Origin: Sycon ciliatum
Taxonomy: Eukaryota > Porifera > Calcarea > Leucosolenida > Sycettidae
Reading direction: 5' to 3'
DNA length: 64,000 nt
NCBI RefSeq assembly: GCF_964019385.1
Contig: NC_088645.1
Location: 36,380,303-36,444,302 of the forward strand
Positions 1 through 11,342 of this stretch are shown here, piece by piece; within the stretch, counting starts at the first letter, position 1, and each line of letters begins with the position of its first letter. The position numbers and the translations under genes were made by a program. The notes beneath the pieces are model-generated. The model saw nothing but the letters and a program-made list of their open reading frames with translations. It had not been told where the DNA came from and did not search any database.

Positions 1-485
1 GCTATGCATGTGTTGCCGACAAAGTTACGAAGGTAGAACTTGTTCTCATGACGACACTTGGACACAAGCTCTGACCTCTTGTAGAGCGGGTCCCAGTATA
101 GGCAATCTCTAGCTTCCTGGCCAGACATAGACACAACCAAGATGTTAGAGTATGGTGCAGCTCCACTACTGCACTACAGTCCGTTTCAAAAAGATTTGCA
201 ATCCTGGCGATCGCCCGCGGAGTTTGACGTCTTACCGTATGAGCACTCGAGCGCTGCCTGGAAAAACTCTCTGTGAACTCGAAGAAATATTCCCCGCGAA
301 AGCAGGAAAAATGACAACTCACTCACGTTGATACAGTCGAGTCATGAACGTCTGGTTTACAACAAACTAGCGAGGGAAAAATAAAGAGTAGCAAAACGAA
401 CAGCAACAACAACTCCGTAAAGAAAGATACTGTCAAATAAAAACAGTGAAAAACACAGAGACGCAAAGGACATGTGGATAATGAG
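1..485. other. 3' flank of a decayed LINE, no gene seen
   Basis: No coding region is supported here. Read on the minus strand, this is the sequence downstream of the LINE C-terminal fragment at 486-803 and is probably its 3' UTR or insertion flank. It is T-rich in that orientation. I could not find a terminal microsatellite that would mark the end of the element. Confidence 0.4.
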
Positions 486-2982
486 CTATGCATGTCGCAG
501 TAAATAAGGGGCGGCACGGATCTTAAACAGGCGGAGTGAGGTCAGGTCCTTAACTTCTCTGGGTAGAGTGAGCCAAACAGAATAAGCAATAAAGAGAGGG
601 GAGCGCAAAGGAGTGGATGAGTTACACTTAGGGAGTAAGAGTGAGTTTCTAGTTCTTAGAGAAGAGAACCAATTAAAACACATGAGATGAGGTGGGCACA
701 ACTCAAGCTTAATAGAATGGACAAGAGAAGCCAGGTGTGCACTGCGTCCATGTGATAACGGGGTTGTGTGAGCGATTTTATAAAGGGCGGATGATGAGAG
801 CATGCGGGGTTGACGGAGGAGAATTTTAAGGATTTTCTTGTGATGTATTTCAAGCTTTGCAGCAGCGGAAGAGGATAACCCAACCCAAGACGTATCTGCA
901 TAATGAAATATTGGGCGAAGGTAGGCGAAATAAAAAAGAAGCTTGCAAGAAAGTGGGAGGTAGGAGCAGTGGGGGGGAGAGAATTCCTAAGGATTTACTT
1001 GATTTTTTACAGATATATTCGATGTGAGGTACCCAAGAGAGTGCAGAGTAAATCACAATGCCAAGGTGTTTGTGAGAAGACACTATGTCAATTGGATTTG
1101 GAAAGTTGGCATGGATGAGGGTTGTGAACTCCGGCTGGGGCGGGAAGAGCATGATCTTTGTTTTTGATAGATTTGGGGACAACCTCCAGGACGACATCCA
1201 GGAAAGAACTTCCTGAATGCCAGCACGCAAGTTGTTTTTCAGGCCAGTGAGGGAAGCTGATGAGGTGAGAAGGGTCGTGTCGTCAGCAAACAGAGACGTT
1301 CCAGGGAAGACTGCAGGTAAGTCGTTTACGTAAATTATAAATAGTAGGGGACCAAGAATTGATCCTTGAGGAACGCCCGACAATACTGGCTCTGCAGCCG
1401 AGGATGTGCCAAGCACAGTTACGTACTGATAACGCCCAGAGAGATAAGATTTCAGCCAGGAGAGTGGCTGTTTGCGTACCCTGAATGCATGCTCGAGCTT
1501 TGCCAAAAGTCCTCGATGCCAGACGGTATCAAAAGCCTTGGCCAAGTCAAAGAAGCAAATGCCAGCAAGCGCTCTGTTATCCTTATGCTGGCACACCTGC
1601 TGCACGATGCGGGTCAGTTGAAGAGAGGTGGAGTCGCCTTTACGAAACCCAGATTGTGCGGGACTCAGAAACGGCGAAACATGTCTGTATAAGTGGTCAT
1701 AAAAGATGCGTTCACATACTTTGGACACGCAGGGAAGAAGAGAGATAGGGCGGTAGTTTGCAGGTTCGTGGCGGGAACCTTTCTTGAATACAGGTATGAC
1801 TTTCTCTGTTTTCCATGCGGAAGGGAATATGCCCGTGGTAAATGACATGTTGAAAATATGGCACAAAGGGAATGCTATGGATGGTGCCAGGGCCTTGAGG
1901 ACCCGGTTGGGGATGCCGTCCGGACCAGACGCCTTGCACGTCGGAAGCTTCTTCAGATGACGCCGGACAGTGGCAGTTGTGGTGATGACGGACGTGAAAC
2001 AAGCTGAGGGCTCCGAGGGGGTGAGAATAGGGGGAATAGAGAGCAACGGGTCATCTGGCCGAGTCACAGAGGCAAACTGGGCGTTTAATGCCGTAGCTTT
2101 GGCCAAAGGGTCAGCCGCCTGCTGAGTCCCTGTTGTGAGTGACGGAATTTCCCGTGATACGTTTCGAATTCTTGCTTGTCTCACAAACTGGTGAAGCGAT
2201 GGACGGTGTCTACCCTGCAAAGTAGTTTTCATTGAGCGGATATAAGCTCTGTACTTTGTCCGCGTCAGGGTTTTCACTATATTTCGCTGCTGTTGGTATG
2301 CTTGTTTGTTTTGTTGTGTTGGGTACTTCCTAAAAATGCTATAGAGATCATATTTCCACTTGATTGCTGTGCGGAGATGGGCATCAACCCAGGGTGGCTG
2401 ACTGGGCCGTGGGCAGCGGTGAGAATACGGCTGCTTTCCGAATGGCCAGAGGTGCTTCTCAAGGGCACTGTTGAGAATGGAAGAAAAGTGTGAAAGCGCA
2501 TCATCGACGTTGCTGGCACGCAGGTGCCAGCTCCAGTCAATATCAGAGAGCTCTGCATTCACACTATCCCAGACGGAAGATGGCACGGATTTAAAGTCAT
2601 ATTCCGGCTTTTCAGGAACATTGCTGAAGTGGCTTTGGGGTGCAGCAGCGGGATGTCCGCTTGCAGCAGGTTCCTCACGGTAAACAGCATCAGTAGGCAG
2701 TAGGAAATGACTGAGGATCTGTGCGTGGTCAGATGCACCAAGAGGAGCAACAGATGTAACAGAGAGTAGTAGGTGAGGATGATCCGTGAGTACAACGTCA
2801 ATACACGATGTTGAGCCGTGGGGGGTAAAGTGTGTGGGGAATGTCACCATTTGCTCAAGGCCAAAACAAGAGAAGAGGTTACGGAACTCCCTTCCAGCAC
2901 GATTCGTGGTGTCACTAGGAGACCAGTCAATCACAACACTTGAGGATCTTAGTTTTAAAAAAATACTGCTTTCAACACTTGT
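486..2982 (-). pseudogene. 5'-truncated CR1/L2-like LINE ORF2 (end of endonuclease, RT, C-terminus)
   Basis: Relic of an APE-type non-LTR retrotransposon. The main open frame runs from about 2982 down to 850. It begins inside the endonuclease domain, after the catalytic GDFN region, and keeps the late SDH motif (GASDHAQI). The reverse transcriptase follows with YRPISLL, motif A FFDLAKAFDTVWH, motif B GVPQGSILGPLLF and the catalytic FADDTT of motif C. About 100 residues after motif C the frame becomes nonsense. A second frame at 486-803 carries the typical C-terminal end (a PREVKDL/LRLFKIR region), so at least one frameshift lies between about 800 and 1000. The 5' end stops at an in-frame TAA near 2982, where homology to LINE endonuclease also ends. 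This copy cannot be autonomous. The clade is inferred from motif style only. Confidence 0.85.
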
Positions 2983-3317
2983 TTAGTCCGACCAAGAGTC
3001 CATCTTGGCTAACACCTCATGGGTGACTTGTACGAGTACTGCGCCAACATGCATGAATAGGAAAGAGGACCACGAGGAGAAAAGGTCTTCTCGCTTTTCA
3101 TCCTGTGTGTGATTATTGTGAGGTTTTGTGTGAAATTATAATTTTCGGCGATCAAATTTCGTTAATTTCTTACTTTTTAGACGGGGTCCATGGACTAGAA
3201 CACAAAAACTTTTTTTAGAAAACTGCCATTAAGCAGTTTTTATTGCTATAATGTACATGGAGTTGTACACTCTTGGGTGATGTGCTCTGGCGGAGGAGGG
3301 AGCTAACAGGAAGGTTC
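2983..3317. other. Spacer between LINE relic and Gypsy element
   Basis: No gene seen. A short perfect hairpin (AAAACTGC ... GCAGTTTT) lies at about 3221-3242. The last five bases of the spacer region, CGGAG at 3318-3322, are the left target-site duplication of the Gypsy element. Confidence 0.5.
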
Positions 3318-3322
3318 CGGAG

Positions 3323-3503
3323 TGTAACAGTCCAACTAACTTCAGTAGTCATTCTTGGATTAAGCAATGATCCTTGCCATAATGCATTCTTATATACATG
3401 AACAAGCAATGATGGACATAACACCTAACAGCAGCAGCGTGATAATAGCAGGTGATAAGTGTATCCTATTCCTAGTGTTAGTAGTAACAGTGAATCTGTT
3501 ACA
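3323..3503 (-). repeat. 3' LTR of the Gypsy element (181 bp)
   Basis: Runs from TGTAACAG to CTGTTACA and matches the outer parts of 8286-8781 with few differences. It is only 181 bp, short for a Gypsy LTR. The polypurine tract abuts it at 3504. Confidence 0.93.
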
Positions 3504-3517
3504 CCATTCCCCCCTCT
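3504..3517 (-). promoter_or_regulatory. Polypurine tract
   Basis: Minus-strand GAGAGGGGGGAATGG lies immediately before the 3' LTR. This is the expected position and composition for plus-strand DNA priming. Confidence 0.85.
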
Positions 3518-3743
3518 CAACTGTCAGAACGGTACCAATTCGAAGGAACAGTTATGGAAACTAATGATCATGCATGGATATGTGGAATGCATGGTAGCCG
3601 AAAACAACACTGATGAACTCAAGATCCAGTGCATGTCCTCTGCAAATAACGCCTGGCTGGCAGGGAAGCACTATCCTAATCATGCAGAATGCTACATTTC
3701 TATTGCAACACGTAGAAACTAGCAATACAACTGTGGCTGCCAA

Positions 3744-6700
3744 TTAAATAGCAATTTTATGAAAACGGTCCAGGTAGGTTTTCAGTGGAATAATAGCGTT
3801 TCCCGCTTCATCCATCAAGTATTCCTCCGGCTCCCAGGTGGCATCTCGGTAGCCCTTCCATTTCACTAGGTACTGCGTGCGCCGTCCTCTCTTCTTGTGC
3901 GACAACACCTTTTCGACAATGTACCGCGTATGGCCATCCGCATCGGTTAGGGGTGGAGGTGCCGGCTGAGTACGGCCCGGTATCTCATTGCCATGGTACA
4001 GCTTGAGGGCAGCAATATTGAACACTGGATGGGCCCGAATGATTCTTGGAAGAGCTAATCTGTACGCATTCGGGGCCACTTTCTTCTGCACCTTGAACGG
4101 CCCATACCACTTGGGCCTTAATTTGTGTGAAGGCCTGTCTCGTTCCTCGGGCGTCAGCAGGAAGTCCCTGAAGACCAACACGTCATCCCCCTCCTTCAGG
4201 GCGTCCTCCACCCGTCCTCGATCCGCATACAATGATTGCCGGGCCTGCGCCGCCACGATGGCATCCTGTGCCTCACGTAGTGCCTCTACGCGGCCATCCA
4301 GCCATGACAGCGGACCATTCGTGTCCATGCCAGCTCCAGCTTTCTGCTTCGTCAATAAGCTCGAGGGAGTAACTGGATGGCATCCATGGTTGAGGAAAAA
4401 TGGCGTGTTACCTGTTGACGCTTGATCGGCATTGTTGATCGCAAACTCACATAGCGATAGGAGTTCATCCCAATTGTTTTGCCTATGGTTGACGAAAGCT
4501 CTTAGCGTATCCTCAATGACACGGTTCACACGCTCAGTCATGCCATCGGTCTGCGGGTGGTTGGCCGTGCTCATTTTTAGCTTCACGCCAAGAATACTGA
4601 AAACCTCCTTGAAGACCGCCGACGTGAATCGCGGATCTCGATCACAAACTATCGTTTTGCTCAAGCCATGGGCAGCAAACACATGATCCACGTACAATCG
4701 GGCTGCCTCCTTAGAGTCAACATGAACAGTCGTCGGGATCAGGTGCACATACTTCCTCAGACGGTCCACAAAGGTTAGAATGGCGCTATGTCCTCAGCAG
4801 GTCAGCGGCAGTGCCATGATGAAATCCATGCTGATGTCTGTCCAGGGCTGTTCGGGGACTGGAAGGGACTGCAACAGTCCTGCCTTGGTCTGGCTACCCT
4901 TTACGCGTTGGCACCGGTCGCAAGATTTAACGAAGTCCTTCACAGTACTTCTCATGCCTGGCCAATAGAAGTATCTGCTCAGCTTCAGGTAGGTCCTGTC
5001 TCTCCCCGGATGGCCGGCCGTCAGGCAATCATGATTCTGTTTCAGCAGTTGCAGCCGTACCGGACCGCGAGGAATGCAGAGGCGAGCATCGCCCGATGTT
5101 ACTAGGTACAGCCGCCGGTCCACACTGTTCCAGACGTATCGCTCATGCATGGCGTCTTCGCTGCAAGCCATCAAGCGCTTGATTACTGGCGAAAGCTCTG
5201 GGTCACTATCATACCCTGCTGAGATCTGATTCGCAATTCCTTGATTCACATCGAGAGAGAACTCGATTCCATTCAGTTCCAAGTCTGGTCGACGTGACAA
5301 CGGGTCTGCTATGTTGCACTTCCCTGGCTTGTGATGTACCGTGTAGTCATAGTCGGCCAGGAATTCAATCCATCGAGCCTCTCTCTTGGTTAAGTTTGGT
5401 TTGGTCCTGAGGTAGACAACTCCCATGTTGTCGGTGTAGAGTTGAAAGTGGCGAAATAGGTAGACTCGCCAGCACTGCAGGGCGTACACTACAGCCAAAG
5501 TTTCTCGCTCGGCGGCCGTGTAATTCCGTTCGGCAGAAGACAGCTTTCGGCTCACGTAAGCCACAGGATGCCAGGACTGGTCCTCTGCTTGCTGCGTCAA
5601 GACTCCTGCCACAGCGAAGTCACTTGCGTCAGTCTCAACGCGGAAATCCTGACTGACGTTTGCTAGTCGCAACACTGGTGCATCCAGCAGAGCAGACTTC
5701 AATCGCTCAAATGCCTCCTGTCGAGTCTGATTCCACTCGAAGCGCACATGTTTCCCTGTCAGTTCCTCCAGGGGTTTGGAGATGGCCGAGAAATCGTTAA
5801 TGAACCTTCTAAAGTAATTAGCGAATCCCAGAAACTGTCTTACGTGCGTGACCGTCGTCGGGACAGGCCAGTTATGCACGGCCTTGATCTTCTCTGGATC
5901 TGGAGAAATGCATTGGCCGTCTATCCGGTGCCCAAGAAACAGAACGTCTGTCCGGCCGAATTCACATTTAGACGGTTTGCAATATAGCTCATTCCTCCTG
6001 AGGGTGTTTAAGATGGTTCTGACATGATCGAGGTGCTCCTCCCATGATTTGCTGAATATGAGGATATCGTCTAGAAACACCACAACGAATTTACGCAGGT
6101 ATGGCTGGAGGACACTGTTCATCAAGGTTTGGAATGTTGCCGGGGCATTTGTTAGGCCGAAACCCATCACTGTGAACTGAAAGTGACCGAATGGGGTATT
6201 TATTGCTGTCTTCGGAATATCTTTTTCTTCTATTCGAATCTGATTGTAACCGGACCTCAGATCTAGCTTGGTGAAATACGCACTGCCTTGGACGGTATCA
6301 AAGAGGTCGTCAATATTCGGTAGGCATGCCTTGTTCTTAATGGTTATGCGGTTTAGCTCACGCCAGTCGCATACCATTCGAAGTGTTCCATCCGCTTTCT
6401 TTACGAAGAACACAGGGGATCCGTATGGGGATTTGCTGGGCTGGATGAATCCTCTACGGAGCAGCTCGGTGAGCTGAGCTTGAAGCTCATCCATCTCTGG
6501 TTTTGGTAAACGATATGCTGCACGAGATGGCGGTTTAGCTCCTTCTTCCGTTTTTATCTCGTGATCTGCGCCTCTTCTGGGTGGCAGCTTGTTTGGAAGC
6601 TCATCGGGAAAGACGTCCCCGAACTCCTTCAGCAGGTCCTTGAAATCCTTCTAATCCTCCCTACCCGGACTATCCACCGTCTGTGGCTCGTCTGGATCTG

Positions 6701-7478
6701 CTGTCACATACGCTAGGATTCCTTCTGCGCCACCTCTCATTGCATGCCTAGCCTGCTTCCCTGAGATGAGGAACGTCTCGATCGGTGGGTTGGATTTGTC
6801 CGTGCCATCACTTTCACTCGGTTGACAGATGATGGATCCACCCTCCAGCTTGATTTCATTGGTACGAAAATTGATCTGTGGGTTCGTCCGGGTCAGCCAT
6901 GGTTTGCCGAGGATCACGTCACACCGCATCATAGGGAATACTAGGAACTGTTGGTGCTCGCTAAAGTCGCTGTCCGTTTTCGTAATAGGCTGTGAGCGGA
7001 CCGATCCATCAGCAAGTGTGACGTTCAGGACGTCGCTACCGGTTGTTGTGGAGATGTTGTGCTTCTTGACAAGGTCAGTTGAAATGAAGTCGTGGGTTGA
7101 CCCAGTATCCAGTAGCATGGTAACGCGACGTCCATTTATCTTGCCCTGGACGCGCATTAGGTCGTGTTCGTTGTCGGCGGAAATGCTCCCTGTGCTGGCG
7201 GTTACTTCATTAGGCCGGCAAACAGTATCAGGTGACGAATGCTTGAGAGGCGAGGCTTGAATTTCGGTCTCCTCGAGGCGTGGTTCCTCATTTGCTAAGG
7301 GGCTGAATTTGTTCTGAACTTTGATTCGTGGCCTATTCCTGGGTGCTCTCGTGTTCGCCAGTAGTCGCACTCCCTTCCTTACTGGCGTCCATCGTTTAAA
7401 GAAGGCTTGCTTGTGGCGTTCCTCCCTCCTTCTGGACAGAATCTGGCAATGTGGCCGGGTTTCCTGCAGGTGAAACAC
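3744..7478 (-). pseudogene. pol: Gypsy pol: protease, RT, RNase H, integrase, chromodomain (two in-frame stops)
   Basis: One reading frame from 7478 to 3744, broken by TAG at 6651-6653 (between protease and RT) and TGA at 4794-4796 (inside integrase, just after the first catalytic Asp region, SMDFIMALP). The protease has DTGSTHDF. The RT has the WRELN region, KLDLRSGYNQI (motif A) and VVFLDDILIF (FLDD catalytic box). RNase H has TDASD and the YTDN motif. Integrase shows the zinc-binding His/Cys region (AGHPGRDRT through CDRCQ), the second Asp in CDRDPRFTS and the Glu in MTERVNR. The final ~55 residues are a chromodomain (YLVKWKGYRDATWEPEEYL), known in this family to direct integration toward modified chromatin. 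The frame is -1 relative to gag, consistent with a programmed -1 shift in the overlap at 7379-7478. Both stops are simple nonsense mutations in an otherwise open frame. Confidence 0.93.
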
Positions 7479-8271
7479 AGCCTTGAACGACCCTCTGGCT
7501 CCCTGGTTTCTCTCCCGCCGGATGGTGTTGGTTGGCTTGACCAGGGTCCAGGCTGGCGCCTCTGATGCCCTGGTGCGCGCACTGCCTTGGCGTAGCTTGC
7601 TTGGGCTAGCCGCATCGACTGGTCTGCTGAGACCGCAGCTCGTATGGCTTGGGCCAAATGTTGCGGATGCTCCCTAAGTACCTCACCGCTCAGGCCCTGA
7701 GCCAGCCCACGCGTGAACAAGATAGCTCTGGAGTGGTCATCAAGCTCGGGAACTTGTAAGCTAAGCCGCGAAAATTTGTTGATGTATTCGTCAAGAGTCT
7801 CAGAGTCTCATCTTGGTGAAGAGCGAATAAGTCGATGCGCGCCTGTTCCCTGTCATAAACCGGGCCGTACACTTCTCCCAGCTTGCTCTTCAGGTCTGGC
7901 AAGTCGGAAAACAGCGTGTTTGCCTCCTGAGAGGCGATAAACCAAAGACGAGCGTTGCCCTCTAGAAAACTCGCCGCGTAGCTCAAGCGCTCCTCCGCGT
8001 TGTCCAGCTGCAGGGACTTCATGGCGAGTTCGATGGCGAAGGCCCACTCCTTGAACTCTCTTGTATCTCCACGAAACACAGGCGGAGACTTAACATGGCG
8101 CATGCGTGGCCTCTCTCCGCTGGGAGCTTGAGCACGTCTTGGCGTTTGATCTGATCCATCGCACTGACCGAGTGCGATAAGGTGCTTCAGACGCTTCTGA
8201 ATCTCGAATATACCGTAGGCGACTAATGCGGCCACTGCGCAAAGCCCGAACATGACGAAAAGAAAAACCAT
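7379..8271 (-). pseudogene. gag: Gypsy gag with CCHC zinc knuckle (frameshifted)
   Basis: Upper frame from an ATG at 8271 (inside the primer-binding site; another at 8253) to about 7800, lower frame from about 7800 to 7379. The switch sits at an 8-bp tandem duplication (AGAGTCTC twice, about 7792-7809), which moves the second half into another frame. The N-terminus is unusually hydrophobic (residues about 8-24 after the first ATG look like a membrane segment). A capsid-like region follows. The C-terminus carries a nucleocapsid knuckle CFTCRKPGHIARFC (CX2CX4HX4C). An ATG at 8298 lies within the LTR and is not the likely start. Confidence 0.85.
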
Positions 8272-8284
8272 CCTCTTGCTACCA
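8268..8284 (-). promoter_or_regulatory. Primer-binding site, initiator tRNA-Met type
   Basis: One base after the 5' LTR the minus strand reads TGGTAGCAAGAGGATGG. The complement of the animal initiator tRNA-Met 3' end is TGGTAGCAGAGGATGG. The two match except for one extra A. This is a known primer choice among LTR retrotransposons. Confidence 0.8.
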
Positions 8285-8285
8285 G

Positions 8286-8781
8286 TGTAACAGTCCAACT
8301 AACTTCAGTAGTCATTCTTGGAATAAGCAATTATCCTTGCAAACCAGGCAGGCACAGTGGGTTGGTCAGAGACCATGATTGAGATACGAGAGGTACCTGG
8401 TTCAAGTCCTGCCTGGGAGCGGTTTTTCCAGCCGTGCTGCTACCCACAGTCAACTGGGAACTTGTGGCCAGGCACAAGGGGTACATGGATGCAGCTAATG
8501 GGGTCGCTTTCGGCACTTGTGCCAGTGGTTGTGAGACTTACCCACTCACCCCCACCGTTAGGTGCTGCATCTGCCGCTAGGGTTTATCGGGTGTTAGCGG
8601 CCGTCGTGAGTTCCCTTCGGGAACGGATAAGATAATTTACTTTTACTTTACTTGCCATAATGCATTCTTATATACAGGAACAAGCAATGATGAACATAAC
8701 ACCTAACAGCAGCAGCGTGATAATAGCAGGTGATAAGTGTATCCTATTCCTAGTGTTAGTAGTAACAGTGAATCTGTTACA
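8286..8781 (-). repeat. 5' LTR of the Gypsy element, split by a SINE
   Basis: The LTR body (8286-8340 plus 8656-8781) is the same 181 bp as the 3' LTR. The difference of 315 bp equals a 310-bp SINE plus a 5-bp target duplication. The SINE therefore inserted after the Gypsy element. Confidence 0.93.
8341..8650 (+). mobile_element. tRNA-derived SINE (family SINE1)
   Basis: 310 bp flanked by CTTGC (8336-8340 and 8651-8655). The head contains a tRNA-like B box GGTTCAAGTCC about 50 bp in, preceded by a weak A box. A unique body follows and the 3' end is a TTTACTTTTACTTTA-type repeat. Related copies lie at 12257-12560 (-), 13765-14068 (-), 29325-29595 (+) and 55358-55632 (+). Multiple copies, an internal Pol III promoter, target duplications and an empty site in the sister LTR together define a SINE. 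It has no coding capacity. Confidence 0.88.
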
Positions 8782-9192
8782 CGGAGTACGATTTTTCGTG
8801 CCATTAGGGAGGTTTAGTTCCCACGTAACGGAAACGCGTACGTGGATGAAGGGCACCCACGTTGCAAAGTTGTGTTTAGTCACACGGAACAAACAGAAGC
8901 ATGAAGCGAAAGACCCAAACCTGGTCAAAGACGAAGCTACCCGGGCCTTAGAAGCTCATCCAGTATTAATCCTAGTGTTAGTAGTAACAGTGAATCTGTT
9001 ACACGGAGTACGATTTTTCGTGCCATTAGGGAGGTTTAGTTCCCACGTAACGGAAACGCGTACGTGGATGAAGGGCACCCACGTTGCAATGTTGTGTTTA
9101 GTCACACGGAACAAACAGAAGCATGAAGCGAAAGGCCCAAACCTGGTCAAAGACGAAGCTACCCGGGCTTAAGAAGCTCATCCAGTATTTTG
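8749..9192. repeat. 222-bp direct tandem duplication (LTR end plus flank)
   Basis: 8749-8970 and 8971-9192 are near-identical direct copies. Each contains the last ~33 bp of the Gypsy 5' LTR, the CGGAG target duplication and the start of a MITE. The duplication must therefore postdate the Gypsy insertion. Confidence 0.9.
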
Positions 9193-9401
9193 ATTTCCTA
9201 CTTCGGAAACTTCTTCAGCTGAGCACCCTCACAGCTTGCACAATGCACTCCATTCTGATTTTCACCCACGTTCTGGCGGAACGTGGGTGAGCCTTCATAC
9301 ACGGTATGTCCTGAATCAGAAAACGTCTGTACGTGGGTCACTGAGTATCACGTGGTACACACACGTAAAGTACCCACGGATTACGTGGGACTAAACCTCC
9401 C
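8807..9401. mobile_element. MITE with GGGAGGTTTAG... terminal inverted repeats, TA target
   Basis: The ends GGGAGGTTTAGTTCCCACGT and its inverse (ACGTGGGACTAAACCTCCC) are flanked by TA on both sides, as for Tc1/mariner-like non-autonomous elements. Several internal ACGTGGG hairpins are present (for example around 9262-9292). The apparent length of 595 bp includes the later 222-bp duplication. The original element was about 370 bp (9029-9401). No coding region. Confidence 0.75.
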
Positions 9402-9403
9402 TA

Positions 9404-10082
9404 AAATAATAATTTGAAACTCGGATGTTGAGCCAAAAATAAATGTAGAAGAGAAAAGGACATATGGATACGAGTTAAGAGTAACTCTCCATCACTGTAA
9501 CATGATACTATATACAGTCAGAAAGTGCAATAACTAGGCACAAAACTGACAGAGTACTGAAACATTCGACGTCCTGAGACCTAGCTTCAACACATCTCCG
9601 TAGCGCTAACCGACAGCCTTCCAACTTGGAAGGTTCAAGGTTATGGAAAGACCAAAGAGGGGAAGGCAAGCGCAACGAAAACGAGCAAAAGCGACAGTCC
9701 CAACGGAACAAAGAATGTCGATTGTTACTGGACGCTGACGAGACCAGTACGATATTTTGACAAACTCTTACTGGTGTCGTCAGCGTCCAATAACAATCGA
9801 CATTCTTTGTTCCGTTGGGACTGTAGCTTTTGCTCGTTTTCGTTGCGCTTGCCTTCCCCTCTTTGGTCTTTCCATAACCTTGAACCTTCCAAGTTGGAAG
9901 GCTGTCGGTTAGCGCTACGGAGATGTGTTGAAGCTAGGTGTCAGGACGTCGAATGTTTCAGTACTCTATCAGTTTTGTGCCTACTTACTGCACTTTCTGA
10001 TTGTATATAGTATCATGTTACAGTGATGGAGAGTTACTCTTAACTCGTATCCATATGTCCTTTTCTCTTCTACATTTAAAAT
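9404..10082. repeat. Inverted pair of truncated retrozyme units
   Basis: 9413-9768 is a minus-oriented and 9769-10081 a plus-oriented partial copy of the 597-bp unit of the 11.6-15.9 kb array, giving a large palindrome with a junction near 9768. Neither arm contains the hammerhead. Both outer ends abut short (TAA)n/(ATT)n runs, the same flank seen at the ends of the main array. Confidence 0.85.
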
Positions 10083-10240
10083 CATAATAATAATAATAAC
10101 TTTATTAGGATGACCCAAAGGCTGACCGCCTATCGTGGGGTCCGTCGCATTGATGGATGATGGTACAAGAGAGTACAGATTGGGAGGGGGGGGGAAATCC
10201 GTGGGGGCGCTATGGATATTTTATACGTCGTTTTCGAGCA
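10083..10240 (-). mobile_element. 3' end of an unidentified retroelement with (TTA)n tail
   Basis: Read on the minus strand the sequence ends CATCCTAATAAAG followed by (TTA)n. An AATAAA signal followed directly by a microsatellite tail is the same design as the LINE 3' ends in this window, but the body is a different family. No coding sequence is retained. Confidence 0.5.
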
Positions 10241-10245
10241 CTGAA

Positions 10246-10896
10246 AAGTTCCGGGGTACGAGGTGAATAGCAATTTCTGGACATGAAACTAAAATAGAGG
10301 CCCACTGGCTGTGTGTTTTACATTTTTCATATCATTTTGTATCTATTGTATGGCCTAATCCTTCATCTTTCCAAATATGTGACAATTGCTCATGCTGTGA
10401 TCCCAGAGACTTTATAGCAGGATGTTTTCGACAGGCCAATATTTTGGCCTAAATTTCAGTGTATGGAATTCTGAACATGAAAGTAAAATAGCGTCAATAG
10501 GCATCCTATACTGCACCATTTTTTGTTATTTTTTCGATTGATATACTGCAGTTGGCCTCTTCACACTTCCAGCCAACAAGTCCAAGACTATACAGCGTCT
10601 GAAGTGGAGTGCACATGGGGAAGCCAACGATTCGTCCATTACTTCTTATTTTACTCAAAATTTAAAATTCTCATGCGACATAGTACCACAAAACTCGTGG
10701 AAATGCCTCCCAAGAAAAGGCTATCAACAAGGCACCGACACGAGGAGAAACTAAAACAGCCCAGCTGTCAACTACAACAAGAAAACACTTCATCAACCTG
10801 ACTGACTTGACTCTAAACGCGACGAAAAATTATTTTACTCGAAATGTCCAGAAATGTACAATGTCCAGAAATAGCAATTCACCTCGTACGGAACTT
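10246..10896. mobile_element. MITE-like element with ~38-bp terminal inverted repeats
   Basis: Left end AAGTTCCGGGGTACGAGG and right end CCTCGTACGGAACTT are inverted, and the match extends through a TTTCTGGACAT motif. The 651-bp interior has no convincing ORF. I could not settle the target duplication. Confidence 0.6.
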
Positions 10897-11064
10897 ATGT
10901 GTTTGCCGTCATGCTTAGGTTACGATCGCAAACACAGTACTCTCTTTGTTTCTCTCCTTATTATTCAGTTCGCCGTGGTTGGCTACCACCCGACTTCTCA
11001 TATATATTGGCAGTCTTCTGACGAGCCGGGAGATGTTGGATTAATAATAATAATAATAATAATA

Positions 11065-11220
11065 ATCAAAGGATCAGTCGGGGAAGTGAACTGCCTGAAA
11101 AGAGAAAAAAACGCCAGACCCACCAGGACACGGACCTGGGACCCTGCTTGTCATGAGCAATGCTCTAACCACTGAGCTATGGGACCAGGCTGAACCTAGA
11201 AGGCGCTGACAAGTTTTTCA
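11065..11220 (-). mobile_element. tRNA-derived SINE (family SINE2) with (ATT)n tail
   Basis: The minus strand contains an A box TAGCTCAGTGG, a weak B box (GGTCCGTGTCC), a GTGGGTCTGGCG segment, a T-rich CTCTTTTCAGGCAG body and an (ATT)n tail at 11041-11066. The same head occurs at 19496 and 59575, each with intact B box GGTTCGAGTCC. It is better explained as a SINE than as a tRNA gene. Confidence 0.7.
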
Positions 11221-11342
11221 CTCCAAAGGCAGCTCACAACACGTGCCACACATACTGATGGCACTTGGGTCTTTTTCCCTCCCCCAGGGGACCAACCACG
11301 GTCAGTTTCTGGAAACTACCAGAGGTGAAAGAAAGTGATTAA

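Larger units (their letters stand above)
3323..8781 (-). mobile_element. Gypsy-type LTR retrotransposon (chromovirus), structurally complete, mutated
   Basis: Both LTRs begin TGTAACAG and end CTGTTACA (plus-strand reading) and are flanked by the 5-bp duplication CGGAG at 3318-3322 and 8782-8786. Read on the minus strand the order is 5' LTR, primer-binding site, gag with CCHC knuckle, protease, RT, RNase H, integrase with a chromodomain, polypurine tract, 3' LTR. The chromodomain at the integrase C-terminus identifies a chromovirus. The length is 5459 bp including a 310-bp SINE inserted in the 5' LTR. gag has a frameshift and pol has two in-frame stops, so the copy is inactive, although the ends are intact. 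Confidence 0.95.
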
